DNA of 64,000 nt from Elgaria multicarinata webbii (lineage: Eukaryota > Chordata > Lepidosauria > Squamata > Anguidae): positions 122,090,740 through 122,154,739 of the forward strand of contig NC_086175.1 of the NCBI RefSeq assembly GCF_023053635.1, written 5' to 3'. The number at the start of each line of letters is the position of its first letter. Positions within the stretch are counted from its first letter, which is position 1. Positions 11,801 to 26,000 of this stretch are shown here, in pieces. Under the pieces are notes generated by a model that was given only the letters and a program-made list of their open reading frames with translations, ran no database searches and was not told where the DNA came from. Made by a program: the position numbers and the translations under genes.

Positions 11801-14199
11801 TCTCTACTTGCAGCAACTTACAGTATGAGACATCTTGAATGCAGTTTTTAGTAAAAAAAAAATGAAAAAAATCACAGCAGCTTTACTACTTTCACAGATC
11901 TTCAATAAACTGAGATACAATAATTCGAAGAAACTAATTAAATGGTAAATGGAAGCTCAGAGAACTTTTGGTGACCCATAAAGCCATCCACTGTACATAA
12001 CCCTTCAGATACATATAACAAGGAAAGGGAAATAACAGGTGTTTTCATCTGCTGGAAGCTTACAAATCAGCAACGCAGCAAATGGTCAAAATCAGGGGTT
12101 TCAACTCAAGTAGAAGATTTCGCACTGCCTATAATCTGCTTGTGAATATTTACCCTGGCCAGGTTTGGTCGGAAGGAAGCAAAGCAAAGGAGCCAAAGGA
12201 AGTAAAAACATGTTGATGTGATCGGGGAGTAAAACATGTAAGACAGCATTTTTATTGGTACATGTATGCATAGAAAAGGAAGTGGCCAGAAATGGTTATG
12301 ATTAATAAAGGCATTTTTAGAAGACAATGAATGAAGTCATCTTAGTGACTTTCTGGCCTGTACATGACCTAGCACAGTGGTATCGAGAACAGATGGGTAA
12401 ATCAGTAGCAAGGCTTCCATCATTGTGTCTGAGCATAGCTGTTTTTAAATTGATATGGTGCCTCAGTGTTGGGGAACCCTAATCTGGCTCTTGTAATTTG
12501 CTGATATTAATGCACACCAACCTGCTGGTTTGGTTTTCTTATTCCACTTCTCTTTGAGGCTTTGATCTATACATGGATAGTCAAGTTGAGTGGAAATGGA
12601 GTCGTCCACTTCTGGATTTAAAGGTAAAAATCCTCTGCTCTGTTAAAAGAATGGGCTACTATAAGCAATGTGTTGTTTGGAGGCTCCAAGTTGTTGCATT
12701 AAAAGGAATTAAGAAGCTACTAAAAGGAGCTATCCCACCATTAGTATGTATGCAAAATAAAAAATAGAAAAGGTATCGATGAAACGAAAATGACTTTTTA
12801 CACGGAATACCCTAGATCTGAGATATGAATTAGAGTTCAAGCAGTTAGATGCATTGCTTCTTAACACAAACCCACTCCAAGCATGTATGGAGCAGTCAGA
12901 AAGTGGAGGGACACAAGCAGCTTCCACTGACACTGCCTAATGCCTGAGTGCAGAAACTGTTCAACCCCACCATGTGTATCATGCCTGTGCCAGACAGTGT
13001 ACAACAACGGTTCTCAAAGTTTGGGGCAGTCCCCCCTCCAGCCCTGCCTGGAGGAGACACAGAGAGAAAGGATTCCAGGGCAAATGGAACCCTCCTCCCA
13101 CAAGCAGCCAAGGCATAGAAGGGCTGAACGCCAGCTCCCCACCCCACCAGCAAAGGATTCTCATAGATTCATGCTGAATTTGTGGGGATGACTATTCCTA
13201 TCCTTTCTCCCTTGGTTCTACTGAAGTTTCCCTGCAAGTGGTTTTGAAGTCGGCATGGGCTGGAATTTGTGATCCAGCTCCCACCTTCTTACTCTCAGCA
13301 GTAGGCTACATACACACAACTGTATACAAGACAAGAATATACATCTGTGCACTGGTCCAACTAAAACCTACTAGGCCGAAGATTGCTCTGGCATTCTCCT
13401 TCTGCCTATCTATCACTGGCAATAACTAAATTCTACCTCAGTAAGCCACAACACTTCCAAAGTTAAGGCAAAAGAGAATTGAGTAAGACAGCACACATTT
13501 TCACTCTCTTTTTAAGTTTGGTTTGTTAGATGAGAGAGATGTGTTAAACAACCTAGAAGTCTACAAATTCAAATCATAGTATGATTTACAATTTCACAAT
13601 TTATCCCCTTTTGTAAATTAGAAAATAATCTGGCCAATATAACACAGGTGAATCCAAGATTTTATTCAAAAGGTTTACCTTGGGACAGCTTTTAACTTCA
13701 GAATTATCAATATATGACAGGTTTTCACTTTTTTCCTTTCCACCATCTGCTTGGTTAAGGAGTTCAAGGTCTGATTCTGCAGTGCTGATGTCATTGGAAC
13801 TTATTAGAGTCAATTCAGGTTCTTCCATAATGCCTCTCCCTGTAAGTGCTTCCTAGAAAATAAATTACAGGAAGTAACATTGCCATAAATAATAAAATCT
13901 GTATTTCTAGTGAAAACATTTCTTAGGCTCAATTCAGAAAACACGCTAGTCCATGCAGTGTGAAAACTCCACTCAATGGTTGAGATTTTTTAGAGATACT
14001 CCCCACACAACATGTTCTAACTCCACCGTTGTGTGACTGTGGGCTACTATGGAGTTCAGTAAAATCCATTGCGGCTTTTGATTGACAGTTCCTCCACCCT
14101 CTCTCCTCTCCTGGTCCTCCCAATGGTATCCCATCAGCCATTGCAGCAAAAAAACAATCCCGTTGGTTCTTCTAGAGCAGCATTCCCTCTTTTCGCCTC

Positions 14200-14249
<50 letters not shown>

Positions 14250-17200
14250 TTATTTGTATCCTGCCTTTTGCCCAATGCTGGGCCTCAAGGCGGGCTTACA
14301 AAGTTTAAAATATACATGGGGGGGGGGAACAAAACCATAAACATTTAAAATACATAACAAAATTATAAGATATTAACGTAGATGGAGGAGCAGACTATTC
14401 TCCAAAGGCCTGCTGGAACAAAAAAGTTTTAGCCTGCTTCCGAAAGTCCATCAAGGAGGGAGCCAGCCCAGCTTCCCCGGGAAGAGAATTCCAGAGCACT
14501 GGAGCAGCCACCAAGAAGGCCCTCTCCCATGTTCCCACCAAGCGTGCCTGTGAAGAAGGTGGGACTGAAAGAAGGGCTTCTCCAAAAGATCTCAAAGCAC
14601 GGGCAGACTCATAAGGGAGAATACGTTCTTTCAAATAACCTGGACCCGAACCATATAGTTGCCAGAGAACTCTGTAGCCAGTGGGAAAAGTCAACCCAAC
14701 GCAATGGAAAACCACACGAAGCCCTCCATAAAACACAATGGTTGTGCAGGAACTCCCTCCTCTGCACAGCATGGATATTCTGCGTGGAGTGTTTTCCAAA
14801 AAACCCTCCACTATCGTTGCATGGAGTTTTCCCGCCAGACAACACATATCTCAACAGTGGTATAAAAACTCCACCATGGAGTTCTAAAACCACCATTGAC
14901 TAACATGTTGTCTGAACTGAGCCTTAAGTCTCTCAAATGCAAACATAACTGAAAATACAAAAAAGTGTCTACTCAACACAAACAAAGGGGGAAGACTTGA
15001 GGACTTGTTAAGTGTCTCTCCATGAAGGGAGACTAAGTTGGTGAGAACATGGGACAAGACCTTCTCAGCACTCAGATCGTGAAACTCCCTCCCTAGGGGG
15101 ATTGCATTAGCTCCTTCCTTGTTTGGTTTTAGGCGGGCTGTTAAAATTCTTTTTGTTTCACCTGGCATTTGATGGTAAATGCAATTCTGCTCTATGTTTG
15201 TAAAGTTTTTTCCCCCTCCATTAGCGCCAGACATGCAATTCTTTGTTCACTCACCCAGACTGGTCTGTTGCTTTGGGACAAACAGGAAACTGAGCTTTTT
15301 GCTTGGGTGGCGTTCGGATTTGATTGTTGATCCTTATCTAGCTCACAAACACTTTGCTGTACATAATTTTGTTCAGGATTGATTGAGATTTTGGAATTTA
15401 TTTTATGAGGCAAACTCCACATTATCTCCGATCTTAGAGAACTTTCTTCTCCCACAGTATGTAAAGTACACTGAGAGAGATCAATTTCTACATCCCCATG
15501 CATTATTGCATTTTCAGTAAGCATATCATGCTCCCTGTTGGTTGATGCAGTAGGTAGTTCAACGAAGCACAGGTTCTCCTCTCTTGACCACATGTCCTCT
15601 TTCATGTCCTCTGTCCTCCCAACAGCATTTTTCATTGTACCATCATCTGGAATCAGCTGATAAAGTGAGCCGTGATCATCTACTGGAGTCAAACTACGAA
15701 AGTTTTCAACAGAAGAGTAGAGACTGACATTCTCATCACCTTCCAGTTCCTCACATTGTGCACTCCCAGGTGAAATATACGTACATTTCTCAATAGATGA
15801 ACTTATTTCAAAGTTTTGTTCAGACAGACTGCTAAAGGCTCCAGGTTTATCAACACCCTGTCTAAGTTTGCTTAAGGCAGATTCCACAGGAAGATGTTCA
15901 AAAAATTCTTCAGCACCTGCTTGAAAAGCAAAAAAGCGTCAGACACAATTTCAGTGTGTGAGTGTTGATGTGTTTTACATTTATTTATTTATTTATTTAT
16001 TTATTACATTTTTATACCGCCCAATAGCCGAAGCTCTCTGGGCGGTTCACAAAAATTAAAATCATCATAAAACAACCAACAAGTTAAAAATACAAATACA
16101 AAATACAATATAAAAAGCACAACCAGGATAAAACCACGCAGCAAAATTGATATAAGGTTAAAATACAGAGTTAAAACAGTATAATTTAAATTTAAGTTAA
16201 AATTAAGTGTTAAAATACTGAGTGAATAAAAAGGTCTTCAGCTGGCGACGAAAGGAGTACAGTGTAGGCGCCAGGCGGACCTCTCTGGGGAGCTCATTCC
16301 ACAACCGGGGTGCCACAGCGGAGAAAGCCCTCCTCCTAGTAGCCACCTGCCTCACTTCCTTTGGCAGGGGCTCACGGAGAAGGGCCCCTGTAGATGATCT
16401 TAAGGTCCGGGTAGGTACATATGGGAGGAGGCGTTCCTTCAAATAACCTGGCCCCAAACTGTATATCTAAAATTTACATATTAGAAACACAGGGATCAGT
16501 CTTATACCAGGTTGACTATCTGTCCATCTAGCTCAGCCTTCCTCAACCTGGGGCGCTCCAGATGTGTTGGACTACAACTCCCAGGATGCCCCAGCCAGCT
16601 CTGCTGGCTGGGGCATTCTGGGAGATGCAGTCCAACACATCTGGAGTGCCCCAGGTTGAGGAAGGCTGATCTAGCTTATTATCTCCTCTGATAGGCAGTA
16701 GCTCTCTGGGTTCTAAGGCAGAGTCCTTTTCCATTGCCTACCGCCTTATCCTTTAACTGGAGAGGACAGAGATTGACCTTATGCTTCCAAAGCATGTACT
16801 CAATGACTGGGCTATAGTCCCTCCCTAAAATTGCGTAGGAGCTGATATTGTCTCTGAATCCCAGGTGCAAATGCCATAGAAACTATGAGACATCAGCAGG
16901 AAAGCCCACATAGCTAACAACTAATTTGTTGTCAAATGTTTATGCTAAGAATCGTTATATCTTCACCATCAGATTTGCCAAGGAAATCAATTATTGGGAG
17001 TTTCACTCAGAAGATCACAAGACCAAACTAGAAACCAAATGTAAAAGATTAAAAGAAATGGTCCAGTCCCTATTTATTTTATTTATTTATTACATTTATA
17101 TACCGCCCCATAGCTGAAGCTCTCTGGGCGGTTTACAAAAAACAAAACAATTATGAGCAGATTTTGCCTCCCTGTCCTATGAGGGAAAATCGGCCAAGCA

Positions 17201-19973
17201 ATTACCTTGCAGTTGCTCTTTTATCTCCTCACCAGCCTGTTCTGTAGGCAGAATATTGCTTAGTTTTCCTGTACTAAGAAATGAAAGGAGGTTGCTTCTT
17301 TCTTCCAAACTGGAAGCTGTGGATTCATGACTTTCAGATAAATCCAAACTCTAAGGATAGAAAAATGTGCAGTGGGAGGGGTTCAAAGTGTGTAATATAT
17401 ATTTACAATAACTGAGACATTCTAACTTTACTTTCGGTTAACATTTCTGTCAAGAAGCAAACTGATTACATTAATTCAGCCCTGTCACCACTGATCTCCC
17501 ATCAAGTAAAGAAGAGGAGAAGGAGCTCCCAGACTGATTTCCCCATAGTTTTACTTTTCTTTTTATATATGATTATGGACCATGTGCAAATGATAACACT
17601 GACTGAATACCCTCCCCAATCCTATCAACAGACCATGCGCACAGTGCAGGAGCATGGCATACATGCTCTGAGCGCTGAACATGGGGACTTCCCTGTACCA
17701 GACTTCCGTGCTAGTGGTAGGGCAGAATCACAAGTGGGGGGAGGGGGAATCAAATTTTGCTTGTGGATCACTCTTGCTGGATTAGACACAAATACCACAG
17801 GCTCAGTTGTCCATTTGTCAAATTGCAAAGTACTTCAACGTTATGAATATAAAGAATTTTACACTACAAGAGATTTTGTGGGGGAAATCGTAAGTATTCA
17901 CTAGTTTAACACTTCCTGTACAGGAAGCAATCGATTTCCCTACATTTCAAAAATACCTTGCTCAGGTCCTTGCTGTTGTAAGAGACTCTACACAGAGAAA
18001 GATGTGAGCAGCTATCAAAGTCAGGACTTGGTTCTAAAGGCTGAAAAAGCTCACGGTGGAAATTTGGAAAAGTTCTCTCAATCTCTGCAACATCAAGTCC
18101 AACTGCTGGATCTAAAAAAAAGTGTAAAGGGAATTTTGATTTACATTACACAGCAACCACAGTGTTTGACCATGATACCGCATGGACATTTAAAAAGAAA
18201 TGGCTAAAAAAAAATCTCCTGAAGCTTTCCCTACTTCAAAGATGTTATTTCAGGAAAGCCTCACGTAATAGAGCATTCTCAAAAAGGATTTGGCTTGAAA
18301 GAGGAGAGCCAAACATACGCTGTTTTTCAAATATCTACAATACAACTACAAAACGTTGGCCAATCCCACCCGCTGTAAGAGAGGAACCAGATTGGTACTT
18401 CTGACCTCCAGCGGAAGAATGAAGGCCACTTACGAAATACTCAAGAATGGGAAAGAAAATTCAGTTCTTAATAAATACAAAATCATTCCCTCTCAATGCT
18501 TTTGCATTTCACTATTTCCCTGTTTCTAGTACATACGAACAGCCATGCTGGAAGAGACCAGTGGTCCAGCATTCTGTTCACGCAGTGGCCAACCAGCTGT
18601 CAACTAGGAACTCATAAGCAGGACATGGTGCAACAGCACCCTCTCACCCATGTTCTCCAGAAAGTGGTGTACATAGACATACTGCTTCTGATACTGGAGG
18701 TAGCATAGAGCCCTCAGGACTAGCAGCTGTTGATAGCCTTCTCCTCCAGGAATTTGACCAACCCCTTATTAAAGTCATCCAAATTGGTGGCCATCACTAC
18801 GTCTTGTGGTAGCAAACTCTATGCACTTTGTGATGAAATACTTCCTTTTAACCTGTTGGTTGTTTTATTATGGTTTTAATTTTTGTCAACCGCCCAGAGC
18901 ACTTCGGCTATTGGGCGGTATAAAAATGTAAATAAAATAAATAAATAAATTTATCTGTCCTGAATTTCCCTCCAATCAGCTTCATGGGATGACCCCTTTG
19001 GGTTCTAGTATTATGAGAAGGGGAGAAAACTGTTTCCCTATCCACATTCTCCATACCATGCATAAGTGTGTACACCTCTATCATGTTTGCACTTATACAT
19101 CTTTTTTCCAAGCTAAACAACCCCAGCTGTTGTTACCTTCCCTTATAAGAGGGTTGCTCCAGCCCCTTAATCATTTTAGTTGTCTTTTTCTGCACTTTTT
19201 CATATATCTATATCTCTATATATAAAATACCATGGGAAGATATGTTGCTTAGCGATGACCAGCTGAAATCTCTTGTATATTTGTCTATGATTTGCTGAAT
19301 TTTGCTTCCATTCAAGTGCACTGTTTCTCCAAAAGATAGATGTGAATCAGGAGTTTCTGCAGTATCATCCTGATTGTGAAGTAGAGAGACTGAAGGATCC
19401 CAAGAAGCGTTTGCATTCTCCTTCATGGGGGAACTAAAATGTTTGGTTGAAGACGGCTCTGGAACATACAACACAAACGATGCCTAATTTTATAAAGAAT
19501 ACTCTCAAAACAAGAAAATAAATGTTCCCACCTGCCACTCAAAGAGTTGTGCAACTGGTTTAAAATACCCTCTGGGTTGTGGAGGGAGTACCAGACTTTC
19601 ATACGGAATACAGCTATGTAAAATATAAAGGCAGTACTAGCTCATTGTTTTTAGCTCCCAAGAAAATTTACCTGTACTGGCAAGATTTCTGTCTGGGCTG
19701 TCATTGCTTATAAATCTGACAGCAGACAGAGCAGATGAAGAGAAATAGCCACAGGCTACCTGTTTCGAATCCGTCTGTGGACTTAATGAACCAGGGGGCC
19801 AGGCTGCAGGAAGTGCGACCTAGGGCAAGAATACATATGCAAAACTATGAATAAAGATTCCATTATTCAACCTGCTTGAAATGGCAGCACATTTCATCCT
19901 GAGCTCAGATCAAGTGTAGAAACCTCCATGTATTCAACTGTCAGTACACGTCAGGTTCATCATTGCTCAGGAG

Positions 19974-20011
<38 letters not shown>

Positions 20012-23000
20012 TTCCCACACACACACACTCCACAGTCACCCATTCAAATCCCACTCATAAATTAACTCACCAATGACACAATATCACACAAACTACCACA
20101 CTCTCATAGTCAGGCTTGAATTGCTTCCCAGAACAGGGTATAAATCATGCACCATATAGACCAGCCGATCTTATAGGTGCTCAGATTTGGCTATTTCTCA
20201 TCACGGAGTCTCTGAACAGGAGGCTCTCAGAGGAAGAGTAAAGCAATTCAAGACACCTGTGTGGCTATTTACTAATGGAAAACAAGTTACGCCTTTTCTA
20301 GTGTTAAGATATTTAACAGACTAAAATGCTGGTTTTAGAATTGTGAAACTATCAGAAACACAATGGGCAGGTTCGCAGGGCATGCTAAACCACCGTGGGT
20401 TGGTTGTTCGCTCGCTAACCTGGCAGACAATCGTGCGGTCTGCAGGTTGCCATGGCTTGTTTCCTGCTTCAGGTTTCCTGCTGGCTCCTGGCATGTATCC
20501 CAGGTGCTTTTGCAGCAGAACTGCTTGTTCCCTCATTCCCTACATCAGCACCCTTTCTGCAATTGGGTTGTGGCCCCTGAGGGAAACTCCCCTCTTCCTG
20601 CCACGTCAGACTGCCAAATGGAATTAATTTTCTAAGTACTTACCAATCCAGTAAGATGTTCACAACACTTGTGTGTGTGTGTGTGGGGGGGGGGGGGAGG
20701 TCTTGTACAAGTGCGCAAGAACGCTTGTCTGCTATTTAGCTCAGCATACCAACATCCCCCTCGTGTCAATATGTCCGTCAATGTCATCCTCCCTCAGTGC
20801 TTCCCTCAGTAGCAAATACCTTTCTTTGAAAGGCTGCTTCATATACTCCTGCAGTAATTACACCCATCCCCAAAAACAACTTCTTGTGCAGCTCCGCTAG
20901 CCGCTTTTGGCTCCTCCCACCCCTTCATGCTTGTTGCTTCCCTCCACTGGTCTCTGTTGTTAAGCCATCAGATATAATGTGGGCTACAGAGCAGTGAGTC
21001 AGATCGATAAAACCATGCAAATTTCATGGCAGAGCAGTAGAGCTGAGGAGAAAACCACACAGTTCCATGGCAGAGCAGTGAGGCAGGTCGCTAAAAATAC
21101 ATAAATTTTATGGCAGAGCAGTAGAGCTGAGGAGAAAACCACACAGTTCCATGGCAGAGCAGTGAGGCAGGTCGCTAAAAATACATACATTTTATGGCAG
21201 AGCAGTAAAGCTGAGGGGAAAATTATACAAATTTCATAGCAGCAGACTATGAAATTTCTGCACTTGGGCAAGACTGGAAAAAAAAAAAGGTTGCGAATGT
21301 GTTCATGACACTCTCCGGGGTCATTTTCTTGATGTATAGGAGCATGAGGTGGAGACGCTGACAAGGGTGAGGGAGACTGGTGGTAATACGAGGGAGAGCA
21401 AGAGTGGTGGCAGGGTTTTCACTGCCCTTGCCAAGTGCCTCCGTAGGCCTTTCCAACAAGCCACACTGAAGCCAGTGTGCCAGCTTTGAATATCGCAACA
21501 ACACACCCTGAACAACCCATGGGTTCTCAGTTTGTGAAAAATAAGCCACCTTGCAAGAATCGCACCAGGTCTGGACATCATGACCACCCACCAAGGGTAG
21601 TCAACCATGGTAGGTTATCCTGTTGTGCAAACCAGGTCACTGCCATGCTTTCCAGATGATTTTATCAGGCCAGAACAAATGAGTGAAAATGTTTGCCTCT
21701 CCCTCATCTGAGGAGTTAAACAAAAATGGTGCTGGAATTCACGTACATATTAAGTAGTGTTGCTTTTATTTTATTTTTTTAATCTCAAATATTTTTGGAA
21801 ATAAAAAGCAAATATGGCAAAGTTCTAGAGGAAACATGCAAAAACTATATAGGAGACAGCTATTCAGGCCTTAGATATCATAAAGAATAAAGTATGAATA
21901 GCGCTCACATTTACACTTCTACATAACAATATTTAAAATAAACAGTTTAGAAAAAAGGGAAGCAAGTTTGTTTAAAATAAGTGCTACATAAAACATAATA
22001 TGTTAAACCCAAGTGGTGACTAACCGTACTATTTGGTTTAAATGAAGGGTCAGGATATGTAGCTACTCTGTTTCCAATATCAGCAGCATAACTGGGTAAA
22101 CCTTGATCCGTAAGAATAAGTTCTCTGTAGTGGACTGAATACAAAAATAAAGCAGAAGGACTAAGTGCAAGAAAAGAGTTAGAAAACCATTATGTACCTG
22201 AGTTTAGACTTTAAGTGACAATAGCAGATTCCCCCCTCCCCCCAGAAACCCTGCCCACTTGCTAATTTCTGCCCAGGTTTACATCTATCAAAAAGTACAC
22301 GCTTTACAGCTACTTCACAAACTGCAATCTCACTTGCACACACAGACGATGTCAATAGGTTTTGTAATTACAATCTTTGGAAGTACCACCTATACTTCAG
22401 TTTTGGAGTGCTTCCAAGGACTTAATTTTTTTTTTTTTTTACATCAAGACAGAAAGAAAACAACTCTTATCTAGAAGGCTTGGAGCCGAAAGTGTTTTTA
22501 TTAACCATTTTATACATTATGATAGCAATTATAGGGGAAAATCCCCCGACAAGCTTGGCACTGATGGACAGAGCTCTAAATGGTTTCACAGCCCTATAAA
22601 CATCTATTCCCTTTTACTGAAACTATGCCATCCACGTATCAAGTCTGAACAAAGTTATGCAAGAAGATGCTTTTAATGACCATGAATAAGCAGACACAGA
22701 ATACCAGACTTGATGAGAAATCTAAACCACTTTCACTACAAACCATTCACACCTCAAAAGGTAACCCTTCTCACCTGAGTCACGGAAACCTCCAAGTTTC
22801 GAATCGTGCCATGATCCATGTAACTGGTCCTGGTTTTCACTAGAACTATGTTCTTCGCCATCAGCTGTAATTCTTAATATATCTGTTTCTTCATGGAGAG
22901 ATTCATTTGGGCTTTTGCTAGACTGCCATTTATCAACACTGGAAGGGAGGAAAACCTCTCCAGTAAAAGATTCTCTGTAACCTGAAATTAGCAGTTGCTA

Positions 23001-26000
23001 GTTATTACAAGTTGAAACAGATAACTGGCTGAAGTTTTAGGATATATATTTTTTTCAATCAGAAAATGTACACTTGCTGAAGTTAACAAGAAAGGGATCT
23101 CTTTAGAAAATTGCTTTATTCACCAGTTCCTCTGCCCCACTAGGCTTTATGGGGACATGACCACATTTTTATTGCTTCCCTCTAACCCCTACTTAAAAAT
23201 GGAGGATATAATTGTTTTACAGGAGTGATTATAGCTGGGCTTTTCTTTCAACCTTTTCTAAATTGCAGCAATTACTTAAGAAAATTAGTAATTACAGTTT
23301 CACAAGGAACCAATGCTTTTAAAACTGTGTTAAATGCTGGTGAGTATATTATTGATGATGCACAAAACCCAGCATTTATAAAACCTACCTCTTCCTTATT
23401 CTTCAGGTGAGTTTGGTCAGAACAAATTTAATTAATGGGTTAATATAGGGAGACACACTGGGGTGAGAACTGCATCCGAAATGCACACGTACACTATTGA
23501 AAGCCAAATCTGCTCCTTTTGCTCCTCCAGAAAGCATACTTTTCACGCACACCACACACGGCTTATATAACCAGTTCCCAAGCTAGCACAAGGCCTCCAG
23601 AAAAGAAGGGAGAGGAGAAGACGAGAACGCAAGAAAATGTGCATAGTAGTTGTGCAAACCAAGCCACAAGACCAATCTGAAAAACTTCACTGTTTCTCAG
23701 AGCACCTAGTACAGAGCTGGATAGAGAACAAAACACTCTATTTAGCACACAGTCAGGCCAGGGTACAGGAGAGAGTCCATGAAGGCAGGTTGGAGGGGAA
23801 GCGCTGCTGCTGAACACTTCCAGGCTAGATTTGCTCTTCACTAACTCAGAATCATGCTCTTGCAATTAAATGGTTTCTAACAGGATTAGGAAAGGTAGGA
23901 AGATTTGAGACCTTGTAGCACACTGGCAATTGACAAGCAGAAAGAGGATTGTGCTATACAACAAAAAGATACAGGAGGCGACAGCTTCTGATTAATGCTA
24001 TATTTTTACAATTTACCTGTCGTGGAAAGTCTGCCACTCCTTGGTGTGTCAAGCTCAGGTATAATACTAAGTTCATGCTGTTCCAAATCAAGTCCTAGTT
24101 TTACTTTTGCCAAAGGTGGTTTTGAAAGTCTCCATTTCTGTTCTCTTCCCCACGTGTTTTGAAATGGCTCTGTAAGGTAAGCAGAATTTTAGGCCACCAG
24201 GAACTGGTGAGGAAGAAAAGTTAAAAGACTGAACTGTGCACTAAGCGATTCCCAGTTAAAATCTCACCTGTGCTCACTAAGTGGCCTTAGGTCTCTCTGC
24301 AATATGAGGACAACAATATTGACCTCTCTTACAGGGTTGTAAGGGTTAATGAGATAATGACCTGAACCCAAAAAGCTATTTTAGGCATGTCCAGGGGAAA
24401 TTTATATTTTTATCCTTTGAGCATCAGACACCTGTGTCACAACAGAAAGTTGGAATCTCTTTCAGTTTCAAAAGCAGCTTGCCATGCAGTTGGTGAGCAG
24501 AGCTACTGTTTGAGAAACACAAGAACAAAAGTACCCCATCCCACTTGGGTGTGTAGAACTCATTATGGTTTCTTTGGAGCTATGCCAATGTATGCGAAGA
24601 AGAAAGCAGGGCAATATTCATGGCATTACAAGGACCCATACCAATGTGTTCAGCTGAACCAACGTTTTGAAACAGAACTTTATTCTCAGTACGGACGTTC
24701 ACATCACCAGCGTGAACCTCTTCTCGGCTGCCGTCTTTTGCTTCTTCAGAAAGCAGAGCCAACAGACTGAGGCTGTTAGTTTCTTGCACCTGTGGCATCT
24801 CCCTGCGCGTGCTGGATTGTCCTGCCTGTAAAGAAGAATGAAGAGTGGCCAAGAGAAGTACCTTTTCCCATTGCAAGTTGTCACATATATTCAAAGGGAA
24901 GGGACGATTGTCAGCACAATCTTATGATGGTTTGCTTAGAAGTACGTTCTGCTGCACTTAATGGGAATTATTGCAGCCGCTAGAGATGACACGTTTTGGT
25001 CCAGGGGTTTCCAAAATACAAAGGACAGGCCGTATCCAATTCTGCTGCTCCGTTTCAATTATTGACGTTGCACTAGCATAAACAATCTCTAGCACAGCCT
25101 TCCTCAACCTGGGGCGCTCCAGATGTGTTGGACTACAACTCCCAGAATGCCCCAGCCAGCTGGGGCATTCTGGGAGGTGCAGTCCAACACATCTGGAGCG
25201 CCCCAGGTTGAGGAAGGCTGCTAGCACAACACTAATAGCATAATGCTAATGCAATGGGTTTTCTATGGAAAACCTTCACACCAGCATACACTATTGGTGT
25301 TGCGCTAAAGGCAATGGCATACGTGGAGTGGCAAAAGTGGATAGCACTGAATAAACTCTATCTCTGAATTATGGTCGCATTCACAGGGATTTCAAAGTAA
25401 CTCTATGAATACAAATGCATGGATGAATAAGCAATCCACACTAAAAGGCTAAGGTTGCACAACTGTTCTTCTATATATGCACTGAAAAAGGGAAGGTTTT
25501 TGTTGCTGTGGTTAATGTTTTAAAGTGTTTTAAACTAATAATCTCTCACTGCTGCAAATCTCTTATGTTAACAGTTATATATTCCACTTTTATTATTCCC
25601 GATTTCCCAACTGGTAAAATTAAGATATATTGGAGTATGTTGAGGTCCAGACACTTTCAGCTCTACTCTAAGATTATTTAAATAAAGGCATTTAATTTTA
25701 TCAATATAGCAAAAACAATATAGTTTTATGTGCTAAAATACGCATTACACATTTCATATTCTTAAATTAGTTAAGTTTAGGTTTGATGCTAGTAACTACT
25801 AATTTAAGATAGATCTCAATGTTTCCCAAAATGTCATTTTTCATGGAAACGTGGGGGGAAACAGCTTTCCCCATTCTAGCTTCATAATTTGAAGAAATCT
25901 TTCATCTCTAGACAAGAATTGACTGAAACGGTGGCAAGGAAAGTTAAGCAATCTTGAGAATGTACTACAGAAGCAAAGTGGAGTTCTTAATCCCCATTAA

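Noticed and set aside
12100-12152. Candidate for the missing CEP295 exon (CTGGCCAG acceptor, GKYSQADYRQ...)
   Set aside because: It could satisfy the phases only with a weak GTTGAA donor and shows no similarity I can recognise.
12896-13191. Overlapping ORFs on both strands in a GC-richer intron patch
   Set aside because: No homology, no fitting splice sites or phase, and similar-length frames on both strands indicate chance.
20987-21240. CRISPR-like repeat array
   Set aside because: Units are contiguous with no spacers and the genome is vertebrate; it is a minisatellite.
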